Notes under the pieces: model-generated
Told to the model about the DNA's origin: nothing
The model's input: only the letters and a program-made list of their open reading frames with translations
The model's database searches: none
Assembly (NCBI RefSeq): GCF_050433385.1
Contig: NZ_JBNPXI010000005.1
Location: 124,001-188,000 of the forward strand
Direction of reading: 5' to 3'
DNA from: Brassicibacter mesophilus
GTDB lineage: Bacteria > Bacillota > Clostridia > Tissierellales > Proteiniboraceae
Length of the DNA stretch: 64,000 nucleotides
Position numbers and translations under genes: made by a program
Shown: positions 17,174 to 25,461 of the stretch, piece by piece
Position numbering within the stretch: position 1 is the first letter of the stretch
Layout: every line of letters starts with the position of its first letter

Positions 17174-18490
17174 ATGATAACTAAAGATAATATTAATAAG
17201 GGGAATGCTTGGGCATTAATTCCTATGATGGTTTTTTTAGTGGCTTATTTAATAACTTCTATAGTTGTTAAAGATTTTTATAAAATGCCAATAACAGTAG
17301 CGTTTTTATTATCTACCATCGTAGCCATAGCCATGAATCCAAAGGAGAGCATAAATAAGAAGCTTCAGGTATTTTGCGAGGGTGCGGGAAATACAAATAT
17401 CATATTAATGATACTGATATTTATCTTAGCAGGAGCATTTGGACAAGTAGCTAAGGATATGGGTGCAGTAGATTCAACAGTAAATTTAGGGTTATCTGTA
17501 CTACCAAGCTATATATTAATCGCGGGGCTATTTATTATAGGGTGCTTTATTTCTTTATCAATAGGAACTTCAACAGGAACTATTGTTGCACTTGTTCCAG
17601 TAGCTATTGGAATTGCTGAAAAAATTAATATTACTTTAGGATTGGCTATAGGTGCTGTTATAAGTGGTGCAATGTTTGGAGACAATCTGTCGATGATATC
17701 AGATACAACTATTGCGGCTGCCAAAACTCAAGGCTGTGAGATGAAGGATAAGTTTAAGATGAATATTTTGATAGTATTGCCTGCTGCACTTATTACTGCA
17801 ATTATTTTTATATTAATAAATAGAGGGAATAATATAAGTTTAGGTAATAGTTATACGTATAATTTGCTAAAGGTTATGCCTTACTTTGTGGTATTGATAT
17901 CTGCTCTACTAGGAGTAAATGTAATAACAGTTCTAACTGGAGGTACTGTTTTAGCGGGAATAGTTGGCATAGCAACGGGCGCATTTGACATCTGGGGAAT
18001 GGTTGGCTCAATAAACACAGGGATAGCAGGTATGTCAGAGCTTATAATAGTTGTGCTATTAGTAGGTGGAATGTTTGAAATCATAAGATATAACGGGGGA
18101 ATTGATTTTCTGATGCACTCGATTACAAGAAGAATAAAGAGTAAAAAAGGAGCAGAGTTTGGTATAGTTGCACTAGTAGGCGTAGTAGATATATGTACTG
18201 CTAATAATACTATTGCCATAGTACTGGTGGGTCCTATTGCCAAAGATATAAGTGATAGATTTGGTATAGATCCAAGAAGGTCTGCAAGCATTCTTGATAC
18301 ATTTTCTTGCTTTTTCCAAGGAATAATTCCATATGGCGCACAGTTGTTAATAGCTGCTGGGTTAGCGAATGTATCTCCACTTTCTATCATGAAATATTTG
18401 TACTATCCTTATCTAATGGGTATATCAGCAATATTAGCTATAATATTTGGTATTCCCAAAATAAAAGATAAGGCTATTAGATCATTATAA
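17174..18490 (+). CDS. NhaC-family Na+/H+ antiporter
   Basis: This 438-residue membrane protein has about 11 hydrophobic segments and the NhaC features SIGTSTGTIVALVPV, GAMFGDNLSMISDTTIAAAKTQG and a second inverted half containing DICTANNTIAIVLVGPIAKDI. It should exchange sodium for protons, or an organic cation or acid pair as some NhaC members do. ATGGAGGGC precedes the ATG. It stands alone between a sigma-A promoter and a strong terminator. Confidence 0.88.
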   Translation: MITKDNINKGNAWALIPMMVFLVAYLITSIVVKDFYKMPITVAFLLSTIVAIAMNPKESINKKLQVFCEGAGNTNIILMILIFILAGAFGQVAKDMGAVDSTVNLGLSVLPSYILIAGLFIIGCFISLSIGTSTGTIVALVPVAIGIAEKINITLGLAIGAVISGAMFGDNLSMISDTTIAAAKTQGCEMKDKFKMNILIVLPAALITAIIFILINRGNNISLGNSYTYNLLKVMPYFVVLISALLGVNVITVLTGGTVLAGIVGIATGAFDIWGMVGSINTGIAGMSELIIVVLLVGGMFEIIRYNGGIDFLMHSITRRIKSKKGAEFGIVALVGVVDICTANNTIAIVLVGPIAKDISDRFGIDPRRSASILDTFSCFFQGIIPYGAQLLIAAGLANVSPLSIMKYLYYPYLMGISAILAIIFGIPKIKDKAIRSL

Positions 18491-18547
18491 ATAGATTATT
18501 TTTAATAACCAAAGTATTAGTTAAATTAAATGTTAGCCAATAGTTTA

Positions 18548-18589
18548 TTAAGAAACATGATGGACAAGATTGTCCATTATGTTTCTTAA
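18548..18589. terminator. Bidirectional terminator between nhaC-type gene and proC
   Basis: A 20-bp stem (18548-18567 with 18570-18589, one G-T pair on the plus strand) with AT-rich ends lies between converging genes. TTAAT follows on the plus side and the left arm starts with TTAA, so either gene could use it. Confidence 0.75.
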
Positions 18590-18598
18590 TATTATAAA

Positions 18599-19396
18599 CT
18601 ACTTAATTTTTTTTGTTTTCTCATATGCAGATAGCATAGCCTCAATAATTGCATTTCTAAAATTTCTTTTTTCAAGGCTTGCAACAGCTTCTATAGTAGT
18701 ACCACCGGGAGAACATACTGCATCCTTGAGCTCTCCAGGATGAGTGTTAGTTTCTAATACCATTTTAGCTGATCCTAGTACTGACTGAGCTGCAAGTTTA
18801 TAGGAGAGCTTTCTAGGAAGTCCTAATAGTACTCCGCCATCTGCCATTGCCTCAATCATCATATAAACATATGCTGGTGAACTACCAGATATAGGTACGA
18901 CAGCATCCATAAGCTTTTCATCTAATATTTCTATTTCTCCAAAGGAACTAAATATATTTTTTATATCTGTTACTTCTTCTTCTGTAAAAACATCATCAGA
19001 AAAAGTAATAATACTCATTCCTTCACCTACTAAAGCTGGAGTATTAGGCATAGAACGTACAATCCTAATTTTATCTCCTAAAGACTCTTTCATAGTATCT
19101 ATTCTGATACCAGGGGCAATACTGATTATAACCTTTTCAGATGTTAATGAAGGAGCTATTTCCTCCATCACTATTTTGTAAGTTTGAGGCTTTACAGCTA
19201 GTATAATATATTTTGCTTTTGAAGCTATATCTATATTGTTTTTACCACTTTGAAGATTAAATTCTTCAGAAATTTTACGTTTTCTTTCTTCTGAAAGTGT
19301 GTTGAAAATAATATCATTTTTAGGTATTTGTTTCAACAATCCCTGTAGCATAGCATAGCCCATATTTCCAGCACCGATAAATCCTATTTTATACAT
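18599..19396 (-). CDS. proC: Pyrroline-5-carboxylate reductase
   Basis: This 265-residue enzyme catalyses the last step of proline synthesis, NAD(P)H-dependent reduction of pyrroline-5-carboxylate. It has the N-terminal dinucleotide-binding GFIGAGNMGYAM, VKPQT, the SMPNTPALVGEGM segment and the C-terminal signature GELKDAVCSPGGTTIEA with SGSSPAYVYMMIEA before it. Length and order of motifs are standard. It is transcribed alone, divergently from the YdcF-like gene. Confidence 0.95.
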   Translation of the reverse strand: MYKIGFIGAGNMGYAMLQGLLKQIPKNDIIFNTLSEERKRKISEEFNLQSGKNNIDIASKAKYIILAVKPQTYKIVMEEIAPSLTSEKVIISIAPGIRIDTMKESLGDKIRIVRSMPNTPALVGEGMSIITFSDDVFTEEEVTDIKNIFSSFGEIEILDEKLMDAVVPISGSSPAYVYMMIEAMADGGVLLGLPRKLSYKLAAQSVLGSAKMVLETNTHPGELKDAVCSPGGTTIEAVASLEKRNFRNAIIEAMLSAYEKTKKIK

Positions 19397-19485
19397 AAAT
19401 ACCCTCTCTCTTCTGTTAGTTATGTTAATATTCCTTCCTATTATATGATATTATTATATTTAGCACAAATAAAGGAGTTTTTAAC

Positions 19486-20088
19486 ATGTATAAATTAGTT
19501 TGTTATTTTAAGAAAATTATTATAACAATGATGATACTTTTTATTTGTTCATTTATTATTATTGAAGGAATATTAATATATCAAGGCAGAGCTCAAGAAT
19601 GTGTAGGGGTAGACGTTGATTATGTACTAGTCCTTGGGGCAAGGCTTTATGGTAGCATACCATCACCAGCGCTGGAAGAAAGACTAAATAAGACGGTGGA
19701 ATACTTAGAAAACAATCCAGATACTATAACAATAGTATGTGGAGGTCGGGGACATAATGAAGATATAACAGAAGCATCAGCAATGGAAATGTTTCTTGTG
19801 GATAGAGGAATAGATAATAAAGCAATAATAAAAGAGGAGAAGTCAACTAGCACATTTGAGAATATTAAAAATGCTAGAGATATAATAAGAGAAACTGATG
19901 ATAGAGATAACATAAGTGCATTAATAATAACATCTGATTTTCATGTTTTTAGATCGAAGCTATTAGCAGAACGATTAGGATTTAAAGCCTATGGAGTGGG
20001 TGCTAAAACTCCAGAAGTAACGGTATTAAAGAGCTATATAAGAGAATACTTCGCAGTAATCAAGTCTCTAGTTTTTGATAAAGAATAG
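19486..20088 (+). CDS. YdcF/SanA-like DUF218 membrane-anchored protein
   Basis: This 200-residue protein has one N-terminal membrane segment (about 9-30) and an extracytoplasmic DUF218 domain. The conserved features are VLVLGARLYG, the CGGRG turn, EASAMEMFLVDRGI, EEKSTSTFENIKN and ITSDFHVFRSKLLAERLG. The family includes SanA and ElyC, linked to envelope integrity, but its chemistry is not established. AAAGGAG precedes the ATG. Confidence 0.85.
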   Translation: MYKLVCYFKKIIITMMILFICSFIIIEGILIYQGRAQECVGVDVDYVLVLGARLYGSIPSPALEERLNKTVEYLENNPDTITIVCGGRGHNEDITEASAMEMFLVDRGIDNKAIIKEEKSTSTFENIKNARDIIRETDDRDNISALIITSDFHVFRSKLLAERLGFKAYGVGAKTPEVTVLKSYIREYFAVIKSLVFDKE

Positions 20089-20121
20089 ATGCTTATAAAT
20101 ATTTAGAAAAGTAAATTTTCA

Positions 20122-20150
20122 TTGTTATTTTAGCTTGTATAATGTATAAT
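20122..20150 (+). promoter_or_regulatory. Sigma-A promoter of the manganese-riboswitch transcript
   Basis: TTGTTA (20122-20127) and TATAAT (20145-20150) are 17 bases apart, placing the start of transcription near 20157, immediately before the first helix of the riboswitch. Confidence 0.7.
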
Positions 20151-20160
20151 ATGTGTGAAG

Positions 20161-20320
20161 TAAGTTAAAAGGGAGTAGCTATGGACACAAGTCCATGAAT
20201 AGGGTCAACATACTGGCAGACATGCCTGGTTCTATTCACTCACTTAAGAGGAGCGAGACTTTTAGCTTGATAAGACTATGTTTTAAAATATAGTTTTATC
20301 AAGCTAAAGGTTTCGCTTTT
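20161..20320 (+). ncRNA. yybP-ykoY manganese riboswitch with terminator
   Basis: The conserved yybP-ykoY elements appear in order: AGGGAGTAGC (20170-20179), GGGTCAACAT, GGCAGACATGCC, then GAGCGAGAC and GGTTTCGC. The last two close a long hairpin (about 20253-20278 with 20291-20316) ending in a T run at 20316-20321, the expression-platform terminator. TAAGT at 20161-20165 pairs with ACTTA at 20242-20246 to close the aptamer. The family binds Mn2+ and turns genes on. The downstream gene encodes a GDT1-family transporter, in line with Mn export. Confidence 0.93.
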
Positions 20321-20462
20321 TCATTGTTTAGGATATCTATATCAGAGATATATACATTTCGAAGCTAAATAAAAATGTACATAAATGGATAGCATACGAT
20401 ACGTAGATGTATATATTTTTTGAGAATAATAGATAAAATCATATTTAAAGGGAGGCAATAAG

Positions 20463-21593
20463 ATGTTAGGCGAACTCATAAGAGCTTTTTTCTTTATTTT
20501 TGTTGCTGAAATGGGAGACAAGACTCAGATTTTAGCAATGGCATTTGCAACACAATTTAAGGTTCAAAAGGTATTGCTTGGCGTATTAATAGGCTCTGCA
20601 CTTAACCATGGTATAGCAATTGCATTAGGATCGTATTTATCAAATGTAATACCGATGAATACAGTACAAATAGTTGCTGGTATTTTATTTATAGGTTTTG
20701 GATTATGGGCACTAAAAAGTGATGATGAAGAAGAGAATAATAGAAATAAAAATAAATTTGGCCCTGTAATAACTGTTGCACTGGCTTTTTTTATTGGAGA
20801 ACTCGGGGACAAAACCCAACTTACTGCTATGACACTAGCTACAGATGCAAAATATCCGTTATTTATACTTTTTGGTACTGTGTTAGGAATGATAGCTACA
20901 AGTGGAATAGGCATTTTTGTTGGTAGTAAGATTGGTGAGAAGGTACCTGAATCTGCAATAAAGATAACATCTTCAGCAGTATTTCTTTTCTTTGGTACAT
21001 TAAAGCTTTTTCAAACATTGCCAGACCAATATTTGACGAGCACTAATATAATATTATTTTTTGCAGTTTTATTAACTATAGTATATATATTATTAAGGCC
21101 AATATTAGCAGCAAGAAAAGCAGAAAAAAGGTCTCCACTTAAAGAAGTTGCTGCTACTCTTTATGAACAGACACATCAGCTTAAAGAAGCTGTAGATAAT
21201 ATATGTTTAGGAGAATCGGTTTGTGGATCCTGTGAGGGAAAAAAATGCCTTATAGGCTTCACAAGAAGAGCTTTAGCATCAGCAACAAATGAGGGCGTTT
21301 ATATTTTACCTAATGAGTGGGAAGAGCTTCCTAAATATACTGATAAAAAATTTGATAAAGGTAAATTAGTTGAGGCTTTAAGTATGACTATAGCACACTA
21401 TATAAAATATGGATTTGAAGAAGATAAGAACTATGTAGTAAATAAGACCAGAGAAGCACTTGAAACATTAGTATTTGGAGAAATTGTGCCATTTGATGGA
21501 GATATAAAGAAATATTTTAAGCTTATTAAAAGGAAAAATGAGATAATAGGAGAAAAGATAATAAATAGAGTAGAAGAAATCAATAAAGGCTAG
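20463..21593 (+). CDS. GDT1/UPF0016-family Mn2+ transporter with Cys-containing soluble tail
   Basis: This 376-residue protein is a GDT1/UPF0016 cation transporter with two copies of the ExGDKT motif (E16-T21 and E113-T118) in six or seven membrane segments ending near residue 212. The family exports or exchanges Mn2+ and Ca2+, matching the manganese riboswitch in its leader. Unusually, about 160 soluble residues follow, including a four-cysteine patch (C248, C254, C257, C262) that could bind metal. Ordinary bacterial family members of about 190-220 residues lack this part. GGGAGGC supports the ATG. Confidence 0.85.
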   Translation: MLGELIRAFFFIFVAEMGDKTQILAMAFATQFKVQKVLLGVLIGSALNHGIAIALGSYLSNVIPMNTVQIVAGILFIGFGLWALKSDDEEENNRNKNKFGPVITVALAFFIGELGDKTQLTAMTLATDAKYPLFILFGTVLGMIATSGIGIFVGSKIGEKVPESAIKITSSAVFLFFGTLKLFQTLPDQYLTSTNIILFFAVLLTIVYILLRPILAARKAEKRSPLKEVAATLYEQTHQLKEAVDNICLGESVCGSCEGKKCLIGFTRRALASATNEGVYILPNEWEELPKYTDKKFDKGKLVEALSMTIAHYIKYGFEEDKNYVVNKTREALETLVFGEIVPFDGDIKKYFKLIKRKNEIIGEKIINRVEEINKG

Positions 21594-21603
21594 GAGTGAT
21601 TCA

Positions 21604-22362
21604 GTGAAGATATTTTCTTGGAATGTAAATGGTATAAGAGCGGTACAGAAAAAAGGTTTTATAGAATGGGTATTGAAGGAGAAGCCTGATATACTTTGCT
21701 TACAAGAAACTAAGGCGCATATAGAGCAGCTAGATGATGAACTAGTAAACATACCTGGTTATTATTCATATTTTAGCTCTGGGGAGAGAAAGGGCTATAG
21801 TGGAGTAGCGACATATACAAAGCAAAAACCTTTATCTGTATCCCATGGAATAGGAGTAGAAAGATTTGATTCCGAGGGAAGAATATTAGTTACGGAGTAT
21901 CCTGAGTTTACATTATTGAACATTTATTTTCCAAATGGTCAAAAGGACGAGGATAGACTTAAATATAAAATGGAATTCTATGATGCTATATTAGATTATT
22001 GTGAAGAACTAAAAAAACAAGGAAAGAAGCTTATTATTTCTGGCGATTATAATACAGCTCATAAGGGAATTGACTTAAAAAACCCTAAGGAAAATGAAGA
22101 TAGATCAGGATTCTTACCTATAGAAAGGGCGTGGCTTGATAAGTTTATTTCATACGGATACATAGATACATTTAGATATTTCTACCCTGATGAAGAAAAG
22201 TATTCTTGGTGGAGCTATAAATTTAAGGCAAGAGATAGGAATATTGGATGGAGAATAGACTATCACTTTGTTTCAGATAACCTTATTAATGAAGTTAAAG
22301 AAGCAGAAATAAGAAATGATGTATCAGGGTCTGACCATTGTCCAATAGTAATATATCTATAA
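21604..22362 (+). CDS. exoA: Exodeoxyribonuclease III / AP endonuclease
   Basis: This 252-residue enzyme repairs abasic sites and trims 3' ends. The catalytic residues are visible: SWNVNG at the start, LQETKA (metal-binding Glu), GDYNTAH, the WRIDYHFVS Asp, and the final SDHCPI His. The start is GTG with AGGAGTG nine bases upstream. It begins 10 bases after the transporter gene, so the two may be co-transcribed under the manganese riboswitch. Confidence 0.95.
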   Translation: MKIFSWNVNGIRAVQKKGFIEWVLKEKPDILCLQETKAHIEQLDDELVNIPGYYSYFSSGERKGYSGVATYTKQKPLSVSHGIGVERFDSEGRILVTEYPEFTLLNIYFPNGQKDEDRLKYKMEFYDAILDYCEELKKQGKKLIISGDYNTAHKGIDLKNPKENEDRSGFLPIERAWLDKFISYGYIDTFRYFYPDEEKYSWWSYKFKARDRNIGWRIDYHFVSDNLINEVKEAEIRNDVSGSDHCPIVIYL

Positions 22363-22388
22363 AAACAGCATTTATGGTGCTGTTTTTC
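22361..22388 (+). terminator. Intrinsic terminator of exoA
   Basis: AAAAACAGCA (22361-22370) pairs with TGCTGTTTTT (22378-22387) around a seven-base loop. The left arm overlaps the exoA stop codon. Confidence 0.85.
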
Positions 22389-22408
22389 TCAATGAGAGGG
22401 GTAATCTT

Positions 22409-23590
22409 ATGTTAAAGATGATAAAGAATGCAGAGGTTTATTCACCGAAATATTTAGGTAAAAGAGACATCTTAATTGCAGCGGATAAGATTTGCCACAT
22501 ATCTGAGCGTATCGATATTCCGGAAAATTTTGCTGATATTGAAATTATTGATGCTACAGATAAAATAGCCGTTCCGGGTTTTATTGATGCACATGTACAT
22601 ATAACAGGTGGTGGTGGAGAAGGAGGTTTTAAGACAAGAACTCCTGAGATACAGCTTACAGACATAACTACTGGTGGAGTAACCACTGTTATAGGAGTGC
22701 TTGGAACAGATGGTACTACTAGAACGATGTCAAATCTTCTTGCGAAGGCAAGAGCTCTAGAAGAGGAAGGAATCACATGTTATACGCTTACTGGGTCATA
22801 TCAAATACCTGTGAAGACTGTTACAGGCAGGATTCAGGACGATATAATACTTATAGACAAAATAATAGGAGTAGGAGAAATAGCTTTATCTGATCATAGA
22901 TCATCACAGCCTACAGTGGAAGATATCACTAAAATTGCAGCTGAGGCAAGGGTGGGAGGTATATTATCTGGAAAGGCAGGAGTTGTAAATATACATATGG
23001 GAGATGGTAGCAGAGGACTTAGTTTCTTAGAGGAAATAGCTGAGAATACAGAAATACCTATAACACAGTTTATTCCAACTCATATAGGAAGAAATCCAAA
23101 GCTGTTTGAAGAAGCTATAAAATATGCACAAAAAGGTGGACTAGTAGATTTTACTACAAGTACAAGCAAAAACCTTGTAGAAGAAAGGGATTTGAAGAGT
23201 AGCAATGCTTTGAAAATTATGCTTGATGAAGGTGTAAGTATTAGGAATATAACTTTTACTTCTGATGGTCAAGGCAGTCTTCCTGTTTTTGATAAAAAGG
23301 GTAACTATGTAGGTTTAGGATTAGGTAAAGTAACATCCTTGTATAATACGGTTAGGAAAGCAATACTAGATGAAAGTGTTCCAATACAAGATGCCATAAG
23401 AGTTATTACATCAAACCCTGCCAATATATATAAGCTAAAAGGAAAAGGACACATAAAGACAGGAAATGATGCAGATTTAGTATTGCTTGATAAAGGTAGT
23501 CTTAATATAGATACTGTGTTAGCTATGGGCAAAGTAATGATACAAAATAAAGAAATTAAAATAAAAGGAACGTTTGAAACCACACTTTAA
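22409..23590 (+). CDS. iadA: Isoaspartyl (beta-aspartyl) dipeptidase
   Basis: This 393-residue amidohydrolase-superfamily enzyme hydrolyses beta-aspartyl dipeptides from damaged proteins. It has the metal-binding GFIDAHVHITGGGGEGG, the TTVIGVLGTDGTTR segment, GVGEIALSDHRSSQP with the catalytic region, NIHMGDG, FIPTHIGR and FTSDGQGSLP. Length and motifs fit IadA. GAGAGGGG precedes the ATG. It has its own terminator. Confidence 0.93.
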   Translation: MLKMIKNAEVYSPKYLGKRDILIAADKICHISERIDIPENFADIEIIDATDKIAVPGFIDAHVHITGGGGEGGFKTRTPEIQLTDITTGGVTTVIGVLGTDGTTRTMSNLLAKARALEEEGITCYTLTGSYQIPVKTVTGRIQDDIILIDKIIGVGEIALSDHRSSQPTVEDITKIAAEARVGGILSGKAGVVNIHMGDGSRGLSFLEEIAENTEIPITQFIPTHIGRNPKLFEEAIKYAQKGGLVDFTTSTSKNLVEERDLKSSNALKIMLDEGVSIRNITFTSDGQGSLPVFDKKGNYVGLGLGKVTSLYNTVRKAILDESVPIQDAIRVITSNPANIYKLKGKGHIKTGNDADLVLLDKGSLNIDTVLAMGKVMIQNKEIKIKGTFETTL

Positions 23591-23607
23591 TAGTGTGGCT
23601 TTTTTTA
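23578..23607 (+). terminator. Intrinsic terminator of iadA
   Basis: CCACACT (23580-23586) pairs with AGTGTGG (23592-23598), followed by CTTTTTTT. The hairpin overlaps the stop codon. Confidence 0.85.
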
Positions 23608-23696
23608 TAACATGTTTAAAAAATATATTTTAGGGAATATATATAACAGAAAATAATTTTTTCAAATATATACGTTGATGTAAGGAGGAAATTAAG

Positions 23697-24218
23697 ATGG
23701 AAAGATTAGTTGGAAACAAGGCCCCGAATTTTACTATGAATACAGCTTTAGGTAATGGAGAAGATTTTGGCAAAGTAAGCTTAGATGATTTCAAAGGAAA
23801 ATGGTTAGTAATGTTCTTTTATCCATTAGACTTTACATTTGTGTGTCCTACAGAAATTACTGCATATAGTAAGAGATATGAAGAATTTAAAGCAGAAGGT
23901 GCAGAGATATTTGCTGCAAGTGTAGATAGTGAACACTCACATAAAGCATGGATTAATGGTGATTTAGGAAAATTAAATTTCCCATTAGCTTCTGACATGA
24001 CAAAAAGTGTTGCTAAAGATTATGGCATTTTAGTTGAAGATCAAGGAATTGCTCTAAGAGGATTGTTCATTATAGATCCAGAAGGAGTAGTAAGATACTC
24101 AGTTGTTCATGATCTTAATGTAGGAAGAAGTGTAGACGAGACATTACGTGTACTTAAAGCACTAAAAACTGGCGGATTATGCCCAATTGATTGGAATGAA
24201 GGTCAAGATTTATTATAG
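23697..24218 (+). CDS. Typical 2-Cys peroxiredoxin (AhpC/Prx family)
   Basis: This 173-residue thiol peroxidase has the peroxidatic motif DFTFVCPTEI (Cys near residue 50) and a resolving cysteine in GGLCPIDWNEG at the C-terminus, typical of AhpC-like peroxiredoxins. It reduces peroxides using thioredoxin or an AhpF-like reductase, neither encoded here. AAGGAGG supports the ATG. It is monocistronic and one of several oxygen-defence genes in the window, with the two superoxide reductases and the ferritin-like protein. Confidence 0.93.
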   Translation: MERLVGNKAPNFTMNTALGNGEDFGKVSLDDFKGKWLVMFFYPLDFTFVCPTEITAYSKRYEEFKAEGAEIFAASVDSEHSHKAWINGDLGKLNFPLASDMTKSVAKDYGILVEDQGIALRGLFIIDPEGVVRYSVVHDLNVGRSVDETLRVLKALKTGGLCPIDWNEGQDLL

Positions 24219-24228
24219 TATAAGTAGG

Positions 24229-24262
24229 AATCGCCGTATCGTTATGATACGGCGATTTTTTA
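24229..24262 (+). terminator. Intrinsic terminator of the peroxiredoxin gene
   Basis: A perfect 12-bp stem AATCGCCGTATC/GATACGGCGATT (24229-24240 with 24246-24257) is followed by TTTT. Confidence 0.92.
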
Positions 24263-24373
24263 TGGTAAAATTCACTTGATGTAAAAATATTGGGATTATT
24301 TAGTGTATAATAGGAATTAATATAATGTATTATGGATGCAAATACAGTAGCTTATATGCAATGAGGTGATATT

Positions 24374-24997
24374 TTGAATATAGACTATATACTTAGTACA
24401 TTTAAAGATAGAGAAGGCAAGCCTATGGGGATAAAGCAATCATATTCTGTGCTTCTTCCACTTGTACTTATAGATGGTGAATGGCATATATTATTCGAGG
24501 TAAGAGCTAATACCCTAGATACTCAGCCTGGTGAGATATCATTTCCAGGAGGTGCAGTAGAAGAACAGGAAGTTCCTAGAGATGCAGCAATACGAGAAAC
24601 ACATGAGGAATTAAATATAGAGCTTGATAAGGTTAGAACGATAGGCGAGCTAGATTACTTATTTTCTCCATACAATATGATGATATATGGATATGTAGGT
24701 ATGTTAGAAAACATAGATTTGGACAGTATAAACTTCAATAAACAAGAAGTTGCCCACATATTCACAGTTCCAGTAAAGTTTTTTGTGGATAACGATCCAT
24801 TACTTTATCATGTTAGTTTAGAAGTAAGTGAAGATGATAAATTTCCATATCATTTAATACCAGACGGAAAAGATTATAAATGGAGAAGCGCTAAAAATCC
24901 TGTATTTTTTTATTTATACAATGAACATATCATATGGGGATTAACAGCAAGGTTTATAAAGAATTTTGTGGATATATTAAAAAGTAATGCAAAATAA
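24374..24997 (+). CDS. Nudix hydrolase, CoA-pyrophosphatase-like
   Basis: This 207-residue protein has the Nudix box GAVEEQE-x7-RETHEELNI, with Asn replacing the final Gly as in the NudL/YeaB CoA-diphosphatase subgroup. The surrounding PGEISFPGG is also typical of that subgroup. It should cleave CoA or a related nucleoside diphosphate; the substrate is inferred from family. The start is TTG at 24374, with GAGGTGAT three to ten bases upstream; no better ATG exists in frame. Confidence 0.85.
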   Translation: MNIDYILSTFKDREGKPMGIKQSYSVLLPLVLIDGEWHILFEVRANTLDTQPGEISFPGGAVEEQEVPRDAAIRETHEELNIELDKVRTIGELDYLFSPYNMMIYGYVGMLENIDLDSINFNKQEVAHIFTVPVKFFVDNDPLLYHVSLEVSEDDKFPYHLIPDGKDYKWRSAKNPVFFYLYNEHIIWGLTARFIKNFVDILKSNAK

Positions 24998-25082
24998 AAG
25001 AAAGATTTTACTTGTAGAGAATAGAATAAATAATAGAAAAGATGAATTATTGATTCGGTAATTTATATTTAAGGAGGTAGTT

Positions 25083-25373
25083 ATGGGGGAATTATTATTT
25101 GTTATATTATTTTACATAGTTGCATTATATATCATATATTGGGTAATTAAAGGTGCTATAGATAACTCAAAACTTGCTAAGGATATAAAGGAAATACGGA
25201 AATTATTGAGCATGCAATATTCAAAAACACCTACAGAGAGTCAAGATACATATGAAGAAGAAATTGTATTACCAGAGGACCTTACAGAGGAATGTCCGGC
25301 ATGTCATGAAAAGATTTCTCCCACATACAAGAAATGTCCATCTTGCGGTCTTACATTAATTATTGATGAATAA
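25083..25373 (+). CDS. Small membrane protein with C-terminal zinc ribbon
   Basis: This 96-residue protein has one N-terminal membrane segment (about 4-26), a charged linker, and a C-terminal zinc ribbon CPACHEK...KKCPSCG. I do not recognise a specific function. A near-perfect AAGGAGG site precedes the ATG. It lies 85 bases after the Nudix gene on the same strand. Confidence 0.75.
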   Translation: MGELLFVILFYIVALYIIYWVIKGAIDNSKLAKDIKEIRKLLSMQYSKTPTESQDTYEEEIVLPEDLTEECPACHEKISPTYKKCPSCGLTLIIDE

Positions 25374-25392
25374 TAGAGAATATAAAAAAACA

Positions 25393-25423
25393 AAAGCCAG
25401 AATTCTTATTGAATTCTGGCTTT
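25393..25423. terminator. Bidirectional terminator between zinc-ribbon and MATE genes
   Basis: A perfect 13-bp stem AAAGCCAGAATTC/GAATTCTGGCTTT (25393-25405 with 25411-25423) has A-rich sequence on its left side, giving a T run on the minus strand. It serves both converging genes. Confidence 0.85.
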
Positions 25424-25461
25424 AAACACAATTGATCAATTATAAATCCATTTACTTTATA

